From DASPTH01 sp035623515 (lineage in GTDB: Bacteria; Actinomycetota; Acidimicrobiia; IMCC26256; DASPTH01), in contig DASPTH010000304.1 of assembly GCA_035623515.1 (NCBI GenBank), forward strand, positions 1-18,251: DNA of 18,251 bases, written 5' to 3'. The notes under the pieces are model-generated. The model searched no databases, had not been told where the DNA came from, and worked only from the letters and a program-made list of their open reading frames with translations. Within the stretch, counting starts at the first letter, position 1. Every line of letters begins with the position of its first letter. Below, in pieces: positions 8,095 through 14,840 of the stretch. A program made the translations under genes and the position numbers.

Positions 8095-8577
8095 ATGAGC
8101 ACCACCGACACCGGCAGCGACCCGTCGCCGGCGACGCCCAACCCGGAACCCGGAGAGTGGAGGCTCGAGGTCGTGGGGCTGCCGGTCTCCGATGTCGACC
8201 GGGCCAAGGACTTCTACGTCGACAGGCTCGGGTGGCGCCTCGATGCCGACTTCAACGTGAACCAGGACTTCTGGGTGGTGCAGGTGACGCCACCCGGCTC
8301 CCTGTGCTCGATCCACTTCGGCAAGGGCATCACCGCGGCCGCACCCGGCTCGATCGACCACATGTACCTGATCGTGGCCGACCTCGAAGCGGCCCGTGCC
8401 GAGTTGGTCGGCCGGGGCATCGACGTGAGTGAGATCTTCCACCTGCTGCCCGGCGAGGCACCCCAGCCCGGGCCACAGCCCGACGGCCTGACGTACACCC
8501 AGTACGTCTCGTTCGATGATCCCGACGGCAACCAGTGGCTGGTCCAGGAGATCTCGACGCGTCTTCCGGGACGATGA
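8095..8577 (+). CDS. VOC family (glyoxalase/bleomycin resistance fold) protein
   Basis: A 160-residue vicinal-oxygen-chelate protein. Paired beta-alpha-beta modules are seen: residues 24-65 (LEVVGLPVSDVDRAKDFYVD, then a Trp-rich strand) and 87-153 (SIDHMYLIVADLEAARA, ending DDPDGNQWLVQE). His89 and Glu152 sit at usual metal-ligand positions, while the first His is not conserved (Glu/Val at the start of strand 1), so an intact metal site is uncertain. Residues 1-22 are a Pro/Thr-rich tail. GGAGGGAAC precedes ATG 8095. The stop overlaps the next gene's ATG (ATGA), so the 75-residue protein is made together with it. Substrate unknown. Confidence 0.88.
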   Translation: MSTTDTGSDPSPATPNPEPGEWRLEVVGLPVSDVDRAKDFYVDRLGWRLDADFNVNQDFWVVQVTPPGSLCSIHFGKGITAAAPGSIDHMYLIVADLEAARAELVGRGIDVSEIFHLLPGEAPQPGPQPDGLTYTQYVSFDDPDGNQWLVQEISTRLPGR

Positions 8578-8801
8578 GCGCCGCTGACGGGCCAGGCGTC
8601 GACGTGGCGACGCTGGCCGATCTCCTGCACGAGACCGCCGACCACCACGGCGCGTTCGAAGCCGTCACGCCCGAGCACGACTGGTGGGACTGGTACGCCC
8701 CGTATCTCGACGCCCGGTTGCAGGGCAAGACGTCCGCCGAGGCAACGCAAGCCGCGGACCAGTACATGAAGGACGTGCGCCATGTCGTGCGGCAGCAATG
8801 A
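8574..8801 (+). CDS. small helical protein coupled to the VOC protein
   Basis: A 75-residue acidic protein whose ATG overlaps the VOC stop by 4 nt (ATGA), implying translational coupling. It contains an amphipathic helix (VATLADLLHETADHHGAFE) followed by EHDWWDWYAPYLDARLQGK and a third helix ending ADQYMKDVRH. I recall similar 'HDWxDWYAxY' segments near or fused to actinobacterial glyoxalase-like proteins, but this is memory, not a search. No catalytic motif is evident. The most likely role is a partner or lid of the VOC protein. Confidence 0.75.
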   Translation: MSAADGPGVDVATLADLLHETADHHGAFEAVTPEHDWWDWYAPYLDARLQGKTSAEATQAADQYMKDVRHVVRQQ

Positions 8802-8825
8802 AGCGCTGCCCGTGAGGAGCTGGAC

Positions 8826-8903
8826 ATGGGCACGCGACGAGCATCGTGGCGTTCGACATCGACGGCGGCCGAGTACACCGTAGGCTCGCCGACGTGGCTG
8901 TGA
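8826..8903 (+). CDS. possible 25-codon leader ORF of the MBL-fold gene
   Basis: ATG 8826 has the best ribosome-binding site of this stretch (GAGGAG, 6 nt spacing). The frame runs 25 codons and its TGA at 8901-8903 overlaps a GTG at 8900 that starts the MBL reading frame (GTGA). The peptide is Ser/Thr/Arg-rich with two Trp and resembles nothing I know. Either a coupled leader peptide loads ribosomes onto the MBL gene, or the ORF is fortuitous. Confidence 0.35.
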   Translation: MGTRRASWRSTSTAAEYTVGSPTWL

Positions 8904-9712
8904 CGAGCCAGTGGCGCACCGCGTTCCGGGTCGGCGACCGTCGGGTGCTCGGTGTCGCCGACGGCGTCTTCACCATGAGCGACGACTTCATGAGCGTGCC
9001 TGGGTACCAGCACCGCTTCGATGACGCCACCGGCCGCGCGAATCTGCCCGTCGGCTCGTTCGTCGTCGAAGGTGAGCAGACGGTGTTGGTCGACGCGGGC
9101 ATCGGTCCGTTCGCGATCGAGGGGCTCGTCGGCGGCAACCTCCTCGACGAGCTCGCCGCGGTCGGCGTCCGGCCCGCCGACGTCGACGTCGTCGCGGTGT
9201 CCCACCTGCATCTGGACCACGACGGCTGGATCGCCACCCGCGACGCGGGCGTCACGTTTCCGAACGCCACCGTGCACATCGGCCGGGGTGACTACGAGCG
9301 CTTCGTCATCGGCGACCCCGGCGATGAGTTCCGCGTGGCGCGTCACAAGAAGGAGGCGCTGGTCGCGCTGTTCGACGCCGGCCGCGTGGAACTCGTCGAC
9401 GACGTCACCGAGATCGTCCCGGGTGTGGTCGCCATGCCGACCCCCGGCCACACGCCCGGCCACCTCGCCTTCGCGATCCGCGACCGTGCCGAGCGCCTGC
9501 TCATCCTCGGCGACTCGATGTACTGCCCCGCGCAACTCACCGACATGGATCTCACCGCCATGCACGACGTCGACCCGGTCCTGGCACGCCGGAGCCGCGA
9601 GCTCCTGGCGCGTGAGCTGGAGTCGCACGAAACTCGCACCGAGGCCATCGGCTGCCACTTCCCGGGTCTCCGCGCCGCGCGCATCCTGCGCGGGGAGGCC
9701 GTCACCCCCTGA
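8900..9712 (+). CDS. MBL-fold metallo-hydrolase
   Basis: A 270-residue metallo-beta-lactamase-fold hydrolase with a complete dinuclear zinc set: HLHLDH at 102-107, PGHTPGH (His184), the bridging Asp in LGDSMY (Asp205) and His253 in GCHFPG. The family includes lactonases, thioesterases and organic-ester hydrolases; no feature selects among them. The start is uncertain. GTG 8900 gives the family-like opening TSQWRTAFRVGD and overlaps the stop of a 25-codon ORF; GTG 8846 would add 18 residues. Neither has its own ribosome-binding site. It follows the VOC pair on the same strand, so probably one operon. Confidence 0.88.
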   Translation: MTSQWRTAFRVGDRRVLGVADGVFTMSDDFMSVPGYQHRFDDATGRANLPVGSFVVEGEQTVLVDAGIGPFAIEGLVGGNLLDELAAVGVRPADVDVVAVSHLHLDHDGWIATRDAGVTFPNATVHIGRGDYERFVIGDPGDEFRVARHKKEALVALFDAGRVELVDDVTEIVPGVVAMPTPGHTPGHLAFAIRDRAERLLILGDSMYCPAQLTDMDLTAMHDVDPVLARRSRELLARELESHETRTEAIGCHFPGLRAARILRGEAVTP

Positions 9713-9748
9713 GTTCCCGGACTGGGAGTCGAGGTCGCGCGCGATCCA

Positions 9749-9895
9749 TCATGAGACCCGGGTAAAGATGATGAGTGCCAATCCGGCGACCAACAGGACG
9801 ACGATCGTCGCACGGAAGATGACACGCCCGTGAGGTGTCAGCGGGGCGTCCTCACCACCATCGTTTGTCCGAACACCATGCGTGCGAGCGCCCAT
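9749..9895 (-). CDS. small single-pass membrane protein
   Basis: A 48-residue reading frame on the minus strand, ATG 9895 to TGA 9749. It has a polar N-terminal half (residues 1-28, Asp/Glu then Arg) and one long hydrophobic segment at about 30-44 (TIVVLLVAGLALIIF) ending in TRVS. Arg residues flank the helix on both sides. There is no ribosome-binding site, but TAGCCT lies 6 nt before the ATG, so a leaderless transcript is likely. It is convergent with the MBL gene and separated from the DinB-like gene by a hairpin. Family unknown. Confidence 0.6.
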   Translation of the reverse strand: MGARTHGVRTNDGGEDAPLTPHGRVIFRATIVVLLVAGLALIIFTRVS

Positions 9896-9901
9896 AGTCG
9901 G

Positions 9902-9907
9902 AGGCTA
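9902..9907 (-). promoter_or_regulatory. -10 element of a likely leaderless promoter
   Basis: TAGCCT on the minus strand ends 6 nt before ATG 9895 of the small membrane protein, with no ribosome-binding site in between. Confidence 0.35.
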
Positions 9908-9946
9908 CTGGCGGGAGGTTTGGTCCGCGGCGCGACTGCGTCGATC

Positions 9947-9965
9947 GCCGAACCCGCCGTTCGGC
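9947..9965. terminator. hairpin downstream of the DinB-like gene
   Basis: GCCGAAC and GTTCGGC form a perfect 7-bp stem with a 5-nt CCGCC loop, 24 nt past the DinB-like stop codon and before the small membrane-protein gene. No U tract follows on either strand. Confidence 0.45.
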
Positions 9966-9988
9966 ATCGCCGTCAGCGCTTCGTCGTT

Positions 9989-10597
9989 TCAGGTGACGCG
10001 AGGCGCGGCTCTTGCTGCCTCCTCGATCTTCGCCCGATGCGCGGCCCAGTCGGCGTCGTCTTGCTCCGTCGATGGAGACAGCGGAGACCCGAGGGCGCCG
10101 TCGAGCTCTTCGCGCAGGATGTCAGCGTGGCCGAGGTGCCGATTCGTCTCGGTCAGCACGTGGACCATGACGTTGAAGAGCTTGACCTCGGGCCGGGGCC
10201 ACCACGGCACATACCCGGGCGCGTCGACCGGCAGCGAGTCGATCGTCGCGTCCGCGTGCTGACACGCTCGCTGGTAGCCGCCAACGATTCGCGCACGTGA
10301 CTCCTCTTCTGAGACCCACATGTGGTCGCGCATCCGGAAGCCCGGGTCATCGAAACTCGGGATCGGTTCCGGATAGGGGCGCTCGAAGATCACGCCGAAG
10401 TATCGGGCCTCGGACATGGTCAAGTGCTTCACCAGCCCAAGGAGATTGGTGCCCGTCCTGGTGAGCGGTCGGCGAACGTCGTACTCGGAAAGCCCATCCA
10501 GCTTGCCCAGCAAGGAAGTACGAGCCCACTGCAGATCCTCGTGCAGGTACGTCTTCGCGAACTCATCGATCACCGGCACAGTGTTGCATCGCTCCAT
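9989..10597 (-). CDS. DinB/DUF664-type protein
   Basis: A 202-residue four-helix-bundle protein of the DinB/DUF664 group, whose members are often metal-binding and sometimes thiol- or stress-linked. The N-terminal EFAKTYLHEDLQWAR and the phrase GTNLLGLVKHL (His58), then HVLTETNRHLGHADILRE (His146, His154, His157), give the expected His positions for a metal. ATG 10597 is used; GTG codons at residues 7 and 9 are alternatives nearer the usual family start. It follows the large STAND gene on the same strand, separated by a 48-bp palindrome. Function in the cell is not known. Confidence 0.88.
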   Translation of the reverse strand: MERCNTVPVIDEFAKTYLHEDLQWARTSLLGKLDGLSEYDVRRPLTRTGTNLLGLVKHLTMSEARYFGVIFERPYPEPIPSFDDPGFRMRDHMWVSEEESRARIVGGYQRACQHADATIDSLPVDAPGYVPWWPRPEVKLFNVMVHVLTETNRHLGHADILREELDGALGSPLSPSTEQDDADWAAHRAKIEEAARAAPRVT

Positions 10598-10622
10598 CCC
10601 CGACTACCCGCGCCTCCCGCCC

Positions 10623-10670
10623 TTCACCCGTCACAACGCGCGGCTATGTCGCGCGCTTCTGACGGATGAA
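10623..10670. repeat. 48-bp imperfect palindrome, copy A
   Basis: The outer arms TTCACCCGTCA and TGACGGATGAA pair over 11 bp (one G-T), with inner GC-rich arms of about 6 bp and a short loop. The reverse complement of this element recurs at 14213-14260 with 46 of 48 bases identical, and similarity stops sharply at both ends. It lies between the STAND gene stop and the DinB-like start. Confidence 0.85.
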
Positions 10671-10729
10671 CGCGATCCGACCTGCGGGGTCAGGCCCACG
10701 CCGATCGGTCACTCGGGCTTCAACGGTCG

Positions 10730-13700
10730 TCATTTCCGGGGTGAGCGGGCAACCCGCATAGCCTCCGCGTCGGCGCGCACCGACTGCATGCCGAGCAGGG
10801 TGGCGTCGCGCGCGACCTCGTCGAGCAACGGCCCGAGCTGCTCGCGGTCACCGGGCGCGTCCCGCGCCGCGAGGAGCCGTGCGTAGCAGAGCTGTGTCCG
10901 CACGAGGAACGGTGCCGCGCCGATCCGGGCGTGGCGTTCCCGCGCGTCCTGGAGATGCTCTTCCGCCGCCTCGTGGTCGCCACGGAGGAGGGCGAGCACG
11001 CCGAGGTGGTACGACACCGAGCCCAGGAACACCACCGAGTTGGTGAGGAGCACGAGCTGCTCTCGGTGGGGGAGCAGGAGCTCGTACAGCATGGCGGCGC
11101 GGTCGACGTCGCCGAGTCGCACGCAACTCTCGGCCAGGAGGCCGAGGGTGATCGACCGGAAGAAGTCGTCGGGCACTGCGGCAAACCGGTTTGCCGCGAG
11201 CTCGTCGAAGGCGCGGCGGGCTCGCGTGCGGTCGCCTGCCTCGACGTTCGCCAGGATGCTCACCGCCTTCCAGACCGGGACGATGTCCGAGTGCTCGTCG
11301 GCGGCGAGGCCGATCACCGCGCGGTATCGGTCGACGTGCCCGAGCTCACGCTGCAGCTCCGCGAGCTGCGCCCCGGCGAATTGCACGGCGACGGAGCGCT
11401 GCGCCCGCTCGCCGTGCTTGTAGCCCTCGGACGCAAGTTCCTCGACGTCGGCAAAGCGTCCTTGCATGAGGGCTCGCATGCCTGCATACAGGGTGGTGAC
11501 CCAGAGGTAGTAGGGGACGTGGAGGTCTTCGGCCAATCGGGCGAGTTCGGCGACGTCGGCGTCGGCCGCGTCGACATCGCCGAGCTCCATGAGGTCCACG
11601 AAGCGGACGGACAGCGCCTGCATCACCAGCTCGCGCTCGTCGAGCTCGCGCGCGAGCGCCAGCGCCTCGTTGCTCACCGCGAGCCGTTCCCGGACGTTGC
11701 CGAACTGCCAGCGGTTGAGCCTCCAGGAGCAGAGCGCACGCGCCAGCGTGACCGGTTCGCCAAGTCGGCGGGCCATGGCGAGCGATTCGTCGGCGAGTCG
11801 CGCCTGCCGCTCGTCGTGCGGGAGGTAGAGCTGCTGCGACAGCGACCCGAGCAGCTCGACTCGCAGGACGGAGTCGCGTACCGGGAGCGCGTCGAGCGCC
11901 TCCTCGAGCAGGGTCACGAGCACGTCGTCGACCAGCCCGTGCTCGGCCCACCACGGCCAGAAGCCCGAGCCCCCGAAGCCGAGCGCGGCAATCGCGAAGT
12001 GCTCGACGTCGCCGAGTTGGCGCGCGAGCTCCGCCGCGGTCAGGAAGGTCGCGCGCGCTTTCTCGGCGTCGCCGGTGCGCCACGACGCCCCGCCCATCGC
12101 GCACAGGAGCTCGACGCGGTGCGCGACGTCGGCGAGGTCGAGCGCGTCGAGCGCCATCTGGTAGTAGCGGACGGCGTCCTCGTACGCGAGCAGCTCGGTC
12201 GCACGGTCACCGGCACGCGTGGCGTACTCGACGGCGGGTGCCGCGGCACCCAGCCCGACAGCCTGGCCGAAGTGGTACGCGAGCTCGGCGAGTGGTGGAT
12301 CGGGGCGCGTCGCCGTGAGGGCCTCCATTGCCTCACCGACGCGGCGATGGAGCTGCGCGCGCCGCGCCGCGCTCAAGCCGTCGTAGAGCGAGTGCCGCAC
12401 GATCGCGTGCGAGAACACATAGCTGCCGACGCGCGCCGGGACCTCCCGGACGAGGCTGGCATGGAGCGCGCTCTCGAGCGCGTCGAGCACGGCGTCCTCG
12501 CCCACGTCGACGACCGATTCCACGACCTCGAAGGTGAATTCGCGCCCGACCACGGATGCGGCGGCGAGCACCCGCTCGGCCGGTTCGGGAAGCCTCGCGA
12601 CGCGTTGGGTCACCAAGCCGCGCACGCTGCTCGGGACGCCGACGGATGAGCCGGCCCCGTCGGCGCCGGAAGGCCCGCTGCTCTCGTCGAGATCGCGCAG
12701 CATCTCGCGGATGAAGAACGGATTGCCGTCGGTCTGCTCCCGCACCGTGCGTGCGAGGTCCGTCGAGTCGCCCGCGGTCGAAGGGCCCCGCGATCCTTCG
12801 ACGATGCGGGTCACTGCGTCGGTGTCGAGCCCGTCGAGCGGGACGCGCGCGACGCTGTGCTCACGGTCGAGCGCGACGAGCGTCTCGCCGAACGCCGATG
12901 TCGCGGGGACATGCTCGTCGCGGTACGTCGCCAGCAGCATGAGTCTCCCGAGGTCCGCGTGCCGCGCCAGGTGGCGGAGCATGAGCAGCGTGCCCTTGTC
13001 GGCCCAGTGCAGGTCGTCCACCACGAACAGGACGAGCGCGCCCGAGGCCAACTCGGCGAACAGCTCGGCGACCGCTTCGAACAGCCGGAAACGAAGCGAT
13101 TCGGGGTCGCTCCCCGGCTGATCGGCGGGGCCTCCGATGCGAACGCGCAGCTCGGGGAGCAGCGGTCCGAGCTCGGGGCCAGTCCGGCCGAGCCGATACT
13201 CGAGCGCGTCGCTCGGCACCGCCCGCAAATACGTGCCGAACGCCTCGGCAAACGCCTGGTACGGGCGCAACGCCTCTTCGTCGCATCGACCGAAGAGGAC
13301 GGTCGCGCCGTCCCGGTGGACGGCGTCGGCGAACTGCGCGGCCAGGCGCGACTTGCCGATTCCGGCTTCACCGGCGACCAGCGCGATGCGCACCGCGCCC
13401 GACGGCGGCTGGTCCCACACGGCGCGGAGGCCGCGCAGCGCCGAGTCGCGGCCCACGAACAGGTCATCGCCGGGGACGCGCAGTCCCGAGGGCAGCGGTA
13501 CCTCGGCGCCGGTCGGGAGGTCGTGGGGACGGCTGCCCACGGACAGGAGGGGCGGGAAGTCGACCGGGAGCAGGGCGTCGCAGAGCTGGAACACCCGCTC
13601 GGGGCGAACGAGGCCGCGCAGCTCGTGGACCCCGAGATCGCGCAGCGTCACGCCGTCGGTCAAACCGTCGCGGGCGATCTGCGCGGTAGCCTCCGACACG

Positions 13701-14098
13701 ACGACCTGCCCGCCGTGCGCAAGGCTGCGGAGCCGGGCGCAACGGTGCACCGCCGATCCCTTGTAGTTCCCCTGCGCGAGCTCCGCTTCACCGGTGTGGA
13801 GCGCCATGCGCACCCGGATCACGGCCTCGTGGGGCCATGCCTCCGCGTGCAACGCCCGCTGGAGCGCGACCGCGCACTGCAACGCGTCGCCCGCTCGAGA
13901 GAACACCGCGAACGCGCTGTCACCCTCCCCTTGGTCCTTGGGGCGGCCGGCACCGAAGGCGCTGAGATGCTCGGCGACGAGCGCATCGTGGCGTGCGAAC
14001 GCCAGCCTCGCCTCGACCGGGTTGCCCTCCCAGATGCGCGTCGACCCCTCGACGTCGGTGAGCAGGAACGTGACCGTCCCCGAGGGCAGATCCGCCAC
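10730..14098 (-). CDS. cyclase-homology/AAA ATPase/TPR STAND signalling protein
   Basis: A 1,122-residue multidomain protein. Residues about 5-175 are a class III nucleotide-cyclase homology domain (TVTFLLTDVEGSTRIWE, metal Asp15). About 212-500 is a STAND/AAA ATPase with Walker A GEAGIGKS (243-250) and Walker B LVLFVVDD (355-362). The remainder is helical, TPR-like and Ala/Leu/Arg-rich. The cyclase part looks degenerate: the second metal site reads GEGD instead of GDG, and the transition-state Asn is His118, though Arg122 remains. No C-terminal LuxR helix-turn-helix is present, so output is probably by protein contact. GTG 14098 is chosen for AGGGG upstream and the family-like start ADLPSGTVTF; the frame opens at 14152. 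It is flanked by the two palindromes. Confidence 0.92.
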   Translation of the reverse strand: MADLPSGTVTFLLTDVEGSTRIWEGNPVEARLAFARHDALVAEHLSAFGAGRPKDQGEGDSAFAVFSRAGDALQCAVALQRALHAEAWPHEAVIRVRMALHTGEAELAQGNYKGSAVHRCARLRSLAHGGQVVVSEATAQIARDGLTDGVTLRDLGVHELRGLVRPERVFQLCDALLPVDFPPLLSVGSRPHDLPTGAEVPLPSGLRVPGDDLFVGRDSALRGLRAVWDQPPSGAVRIALVAGEAGIGKSRLAAQFADAVHRDGATVLFGRCDEEALRPYQAFAEAFGTYLRAVPSDALEYRLGRTGPELGPLLPELRVRIGGPADQPGSDPESLRFRLFEAVAELFAELASGALVLFVVDDLHWADKGTLLMLRHLARHADLGRLMLLATYRDEHVPATSAFGETLVALDREHSVARVPLDGLDTDAVTRIVEGSRGPSTAGDSTDLARTVREQTDGNPFFIREMLRDLDESSGPSGADGAGSSVGVPSSVRGLVTQRVARLPEPAERVLAAASVVGREFTFEVVESVVDVGEDAVLDALESALHASLVREVPARVGSYVFSHAIVRHSLYDGLSAARRAQLHRRVGEAMEALTATRPDPPLAELAYHFGQAVGLGAAAPAVEYATRAGDRATELLAYEDAVRYYQMALDALDLADVAHRVELLCAMGGASWRTGDAEKARATFLTAAELARQLGDVEHFAIAALGFGGSGFWPWWAEHGLVDDVLVTLLEEALDALPVRDSVLRVELLGSLSQQLYLPHDERQARLADESLAMARRLGEPVTLARALCSWRLNRWQFGNVRERLAVSNEALALARELDERELVMQALSVRFVDLMELGDVDAADADVAELARLAEDLHVPYYLWVTTLYAGMRALMQGRFADVEELASEGYKHGERAQRSVAVQFAGAQLAELQRELGHVDRYRAVIGLAADEHSDIVPVWKAVSILANVEAGDRTRARRAFDELAANRFAAVPDDFFRSITLGLLAESCVRLGDVDRAAMLYELLLPHREQLVLLTNSVVFLGSVSYHLGVLALLRGDHEAAEEHLQDARERHARIGAAPFLVRTQLCYARLLAARDAPGDREQLGPLLDEVARDATLLGMQSVRADAEAMRVARSPRK

Positions 14099-14212
14099 CC
14101 CGACCCCTAACCCATAGTCCGCAGCTCCTCGTCGGCAAAGTAAACCAGGCAAATCCGACGGCGGTCACGCACCAGAACTGAACCTATGGGTGGTACTGGA
14201 TCGTGGACTGGC

Positions 14213-14260
14213 TTCATCCGTCAGAAGCGCGCGACATGGCCGCGCGTAGTGACGGGTGAA
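14213..14260. repeat. 48-bp imperfect palindrome, copy B (inverted relative to A)
   Basis: TTCATCCGTCA and TGACGGGTGAA form the 11-bp outer stem, with a GC-rich inner stem and a loop near ACATGGC. Its reverse complement matches 10623-10670 at 46 of 48 positions. It lies between the DoxX stop and the STAND gene start. A short tandem GGGTGAAC / GGGGTGAAC follows at its right edge. Confidence 0.85.
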
Positions 14261-14335
14261 CGGGGTGAACGGGCGCAGCGGCGTGGAGTACTCCCGAGCC
14301 GGCGGCGGGAACCAGGTATCGGCCGCGCGAGTTTT

Positions 14336-14833
14336 CTAGTCGGTGCGGGGCATCGCAAGGACACGACGTTCGAGCAGTGCGTCGACGCTGACGCGTCCGG
14401 CGCCGAAGATCGCGACCATGAGCGCCAACACGCCGAGGGCGAGGTTCAACTCGTAGCCGCTCTTGCCTCCCGTCGCGTTGATCCCGTTCGCCCAGGTCAC
14501 CGTGATGATCGCCATCATCATGTCCCCGAAGATCGCGGCTCCTGCGAGGCGGGCAAGAAGGCCGAACGCGAGCGCGATCCCACCGAAGAACTCGATCGTG
14601 CCGCCGAGCGCGGCGAACACTACGCCCGGGCTCAGGCCGACGGTGTGCGCGAAGTACTCCGCCGATTGGTGGAGACCGGGTCCGTCGAACCAGCCGAAGA
14701 GTCGCCGCGCACCGTGGTAGATGAAGATCCAGGCCAGGACCGTTCGCGCCACGATGAGCGCGCAGTCGGCTGGGAGCGGCGCGGTCCGCGTGCTGAGCAG
14801 CATCGCGAGCAGACGACGAGCACTGCGCAACAC
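14336..14833 (-). CDS. DoxX family membrane protein
   Basis: A 165-residue inner-membrane protein with four predicted hydrophobic helices at about 24-46, 70-95, 97-116 and 128-146, the DoxX layout. Typical residues include FIYHGARRLFGWFDG after helix 1 and GGTIEFFGGIALAFG in helix 2. DoxX relatives occur in thiosulfate:quinone oxidoreductase and in mycobacterial redox-stress complexes, but many are uncharacterised. GTG 14833 lies only 7 nt past the desaturase stop, so it is probably translated from the same message; ATG 14803 is an alternative start. No clear ribosome-binding site is seen. Confidence 0.9.
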   Translation of the reverse strand: MLRSARRLLAMLLSTRTAPLPADCALIVARTVLAWIFIYHGARRLFGWFDGPGLHQSAEYFAHTVGLSPGVVFAALGGTIEFFGGIALAFGLLARLAGAAIFGDMMMAIITVTWANGINATGGKSGYELNLALGVLALMVAIFGAGRVSVDALLERRVLAMPRTD

Positions 14834-14840
14834 GGGTCGT

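Noticed and set aside
8826..9712. MBL gene broken by a frameshift near its start
   Set aside because: The MBL frame has a sensible family-like start at GTG 8900, and the residues encoded from 8826 in the other frame do not look like a missing MBL N-terminus. It stays possible only as a sequencing error.
10730..14098. LuxR-family transcriptional regulator
   Set aside because: The C-terminal residues are TPR-like helices ending in a short basic tail; no helix-turn-helix motif is visible.
10931..14110. Long plus-strand open frames opposite the STAND gene
   Set aside because: The minus strand carries clear cyclase, Walker A/B and TPR sequence throughout. The opposite frames show only Arg/Glu/Val-rich composition from mirrored codons.
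10623..14260. Insertion sequence or transposon with 48-bp terminal repeats
   Set aside because: No transposase or recombinase lies between the repeats and no target-site duplication is seen outside them, so only a repeat-flanked gene is claimed.
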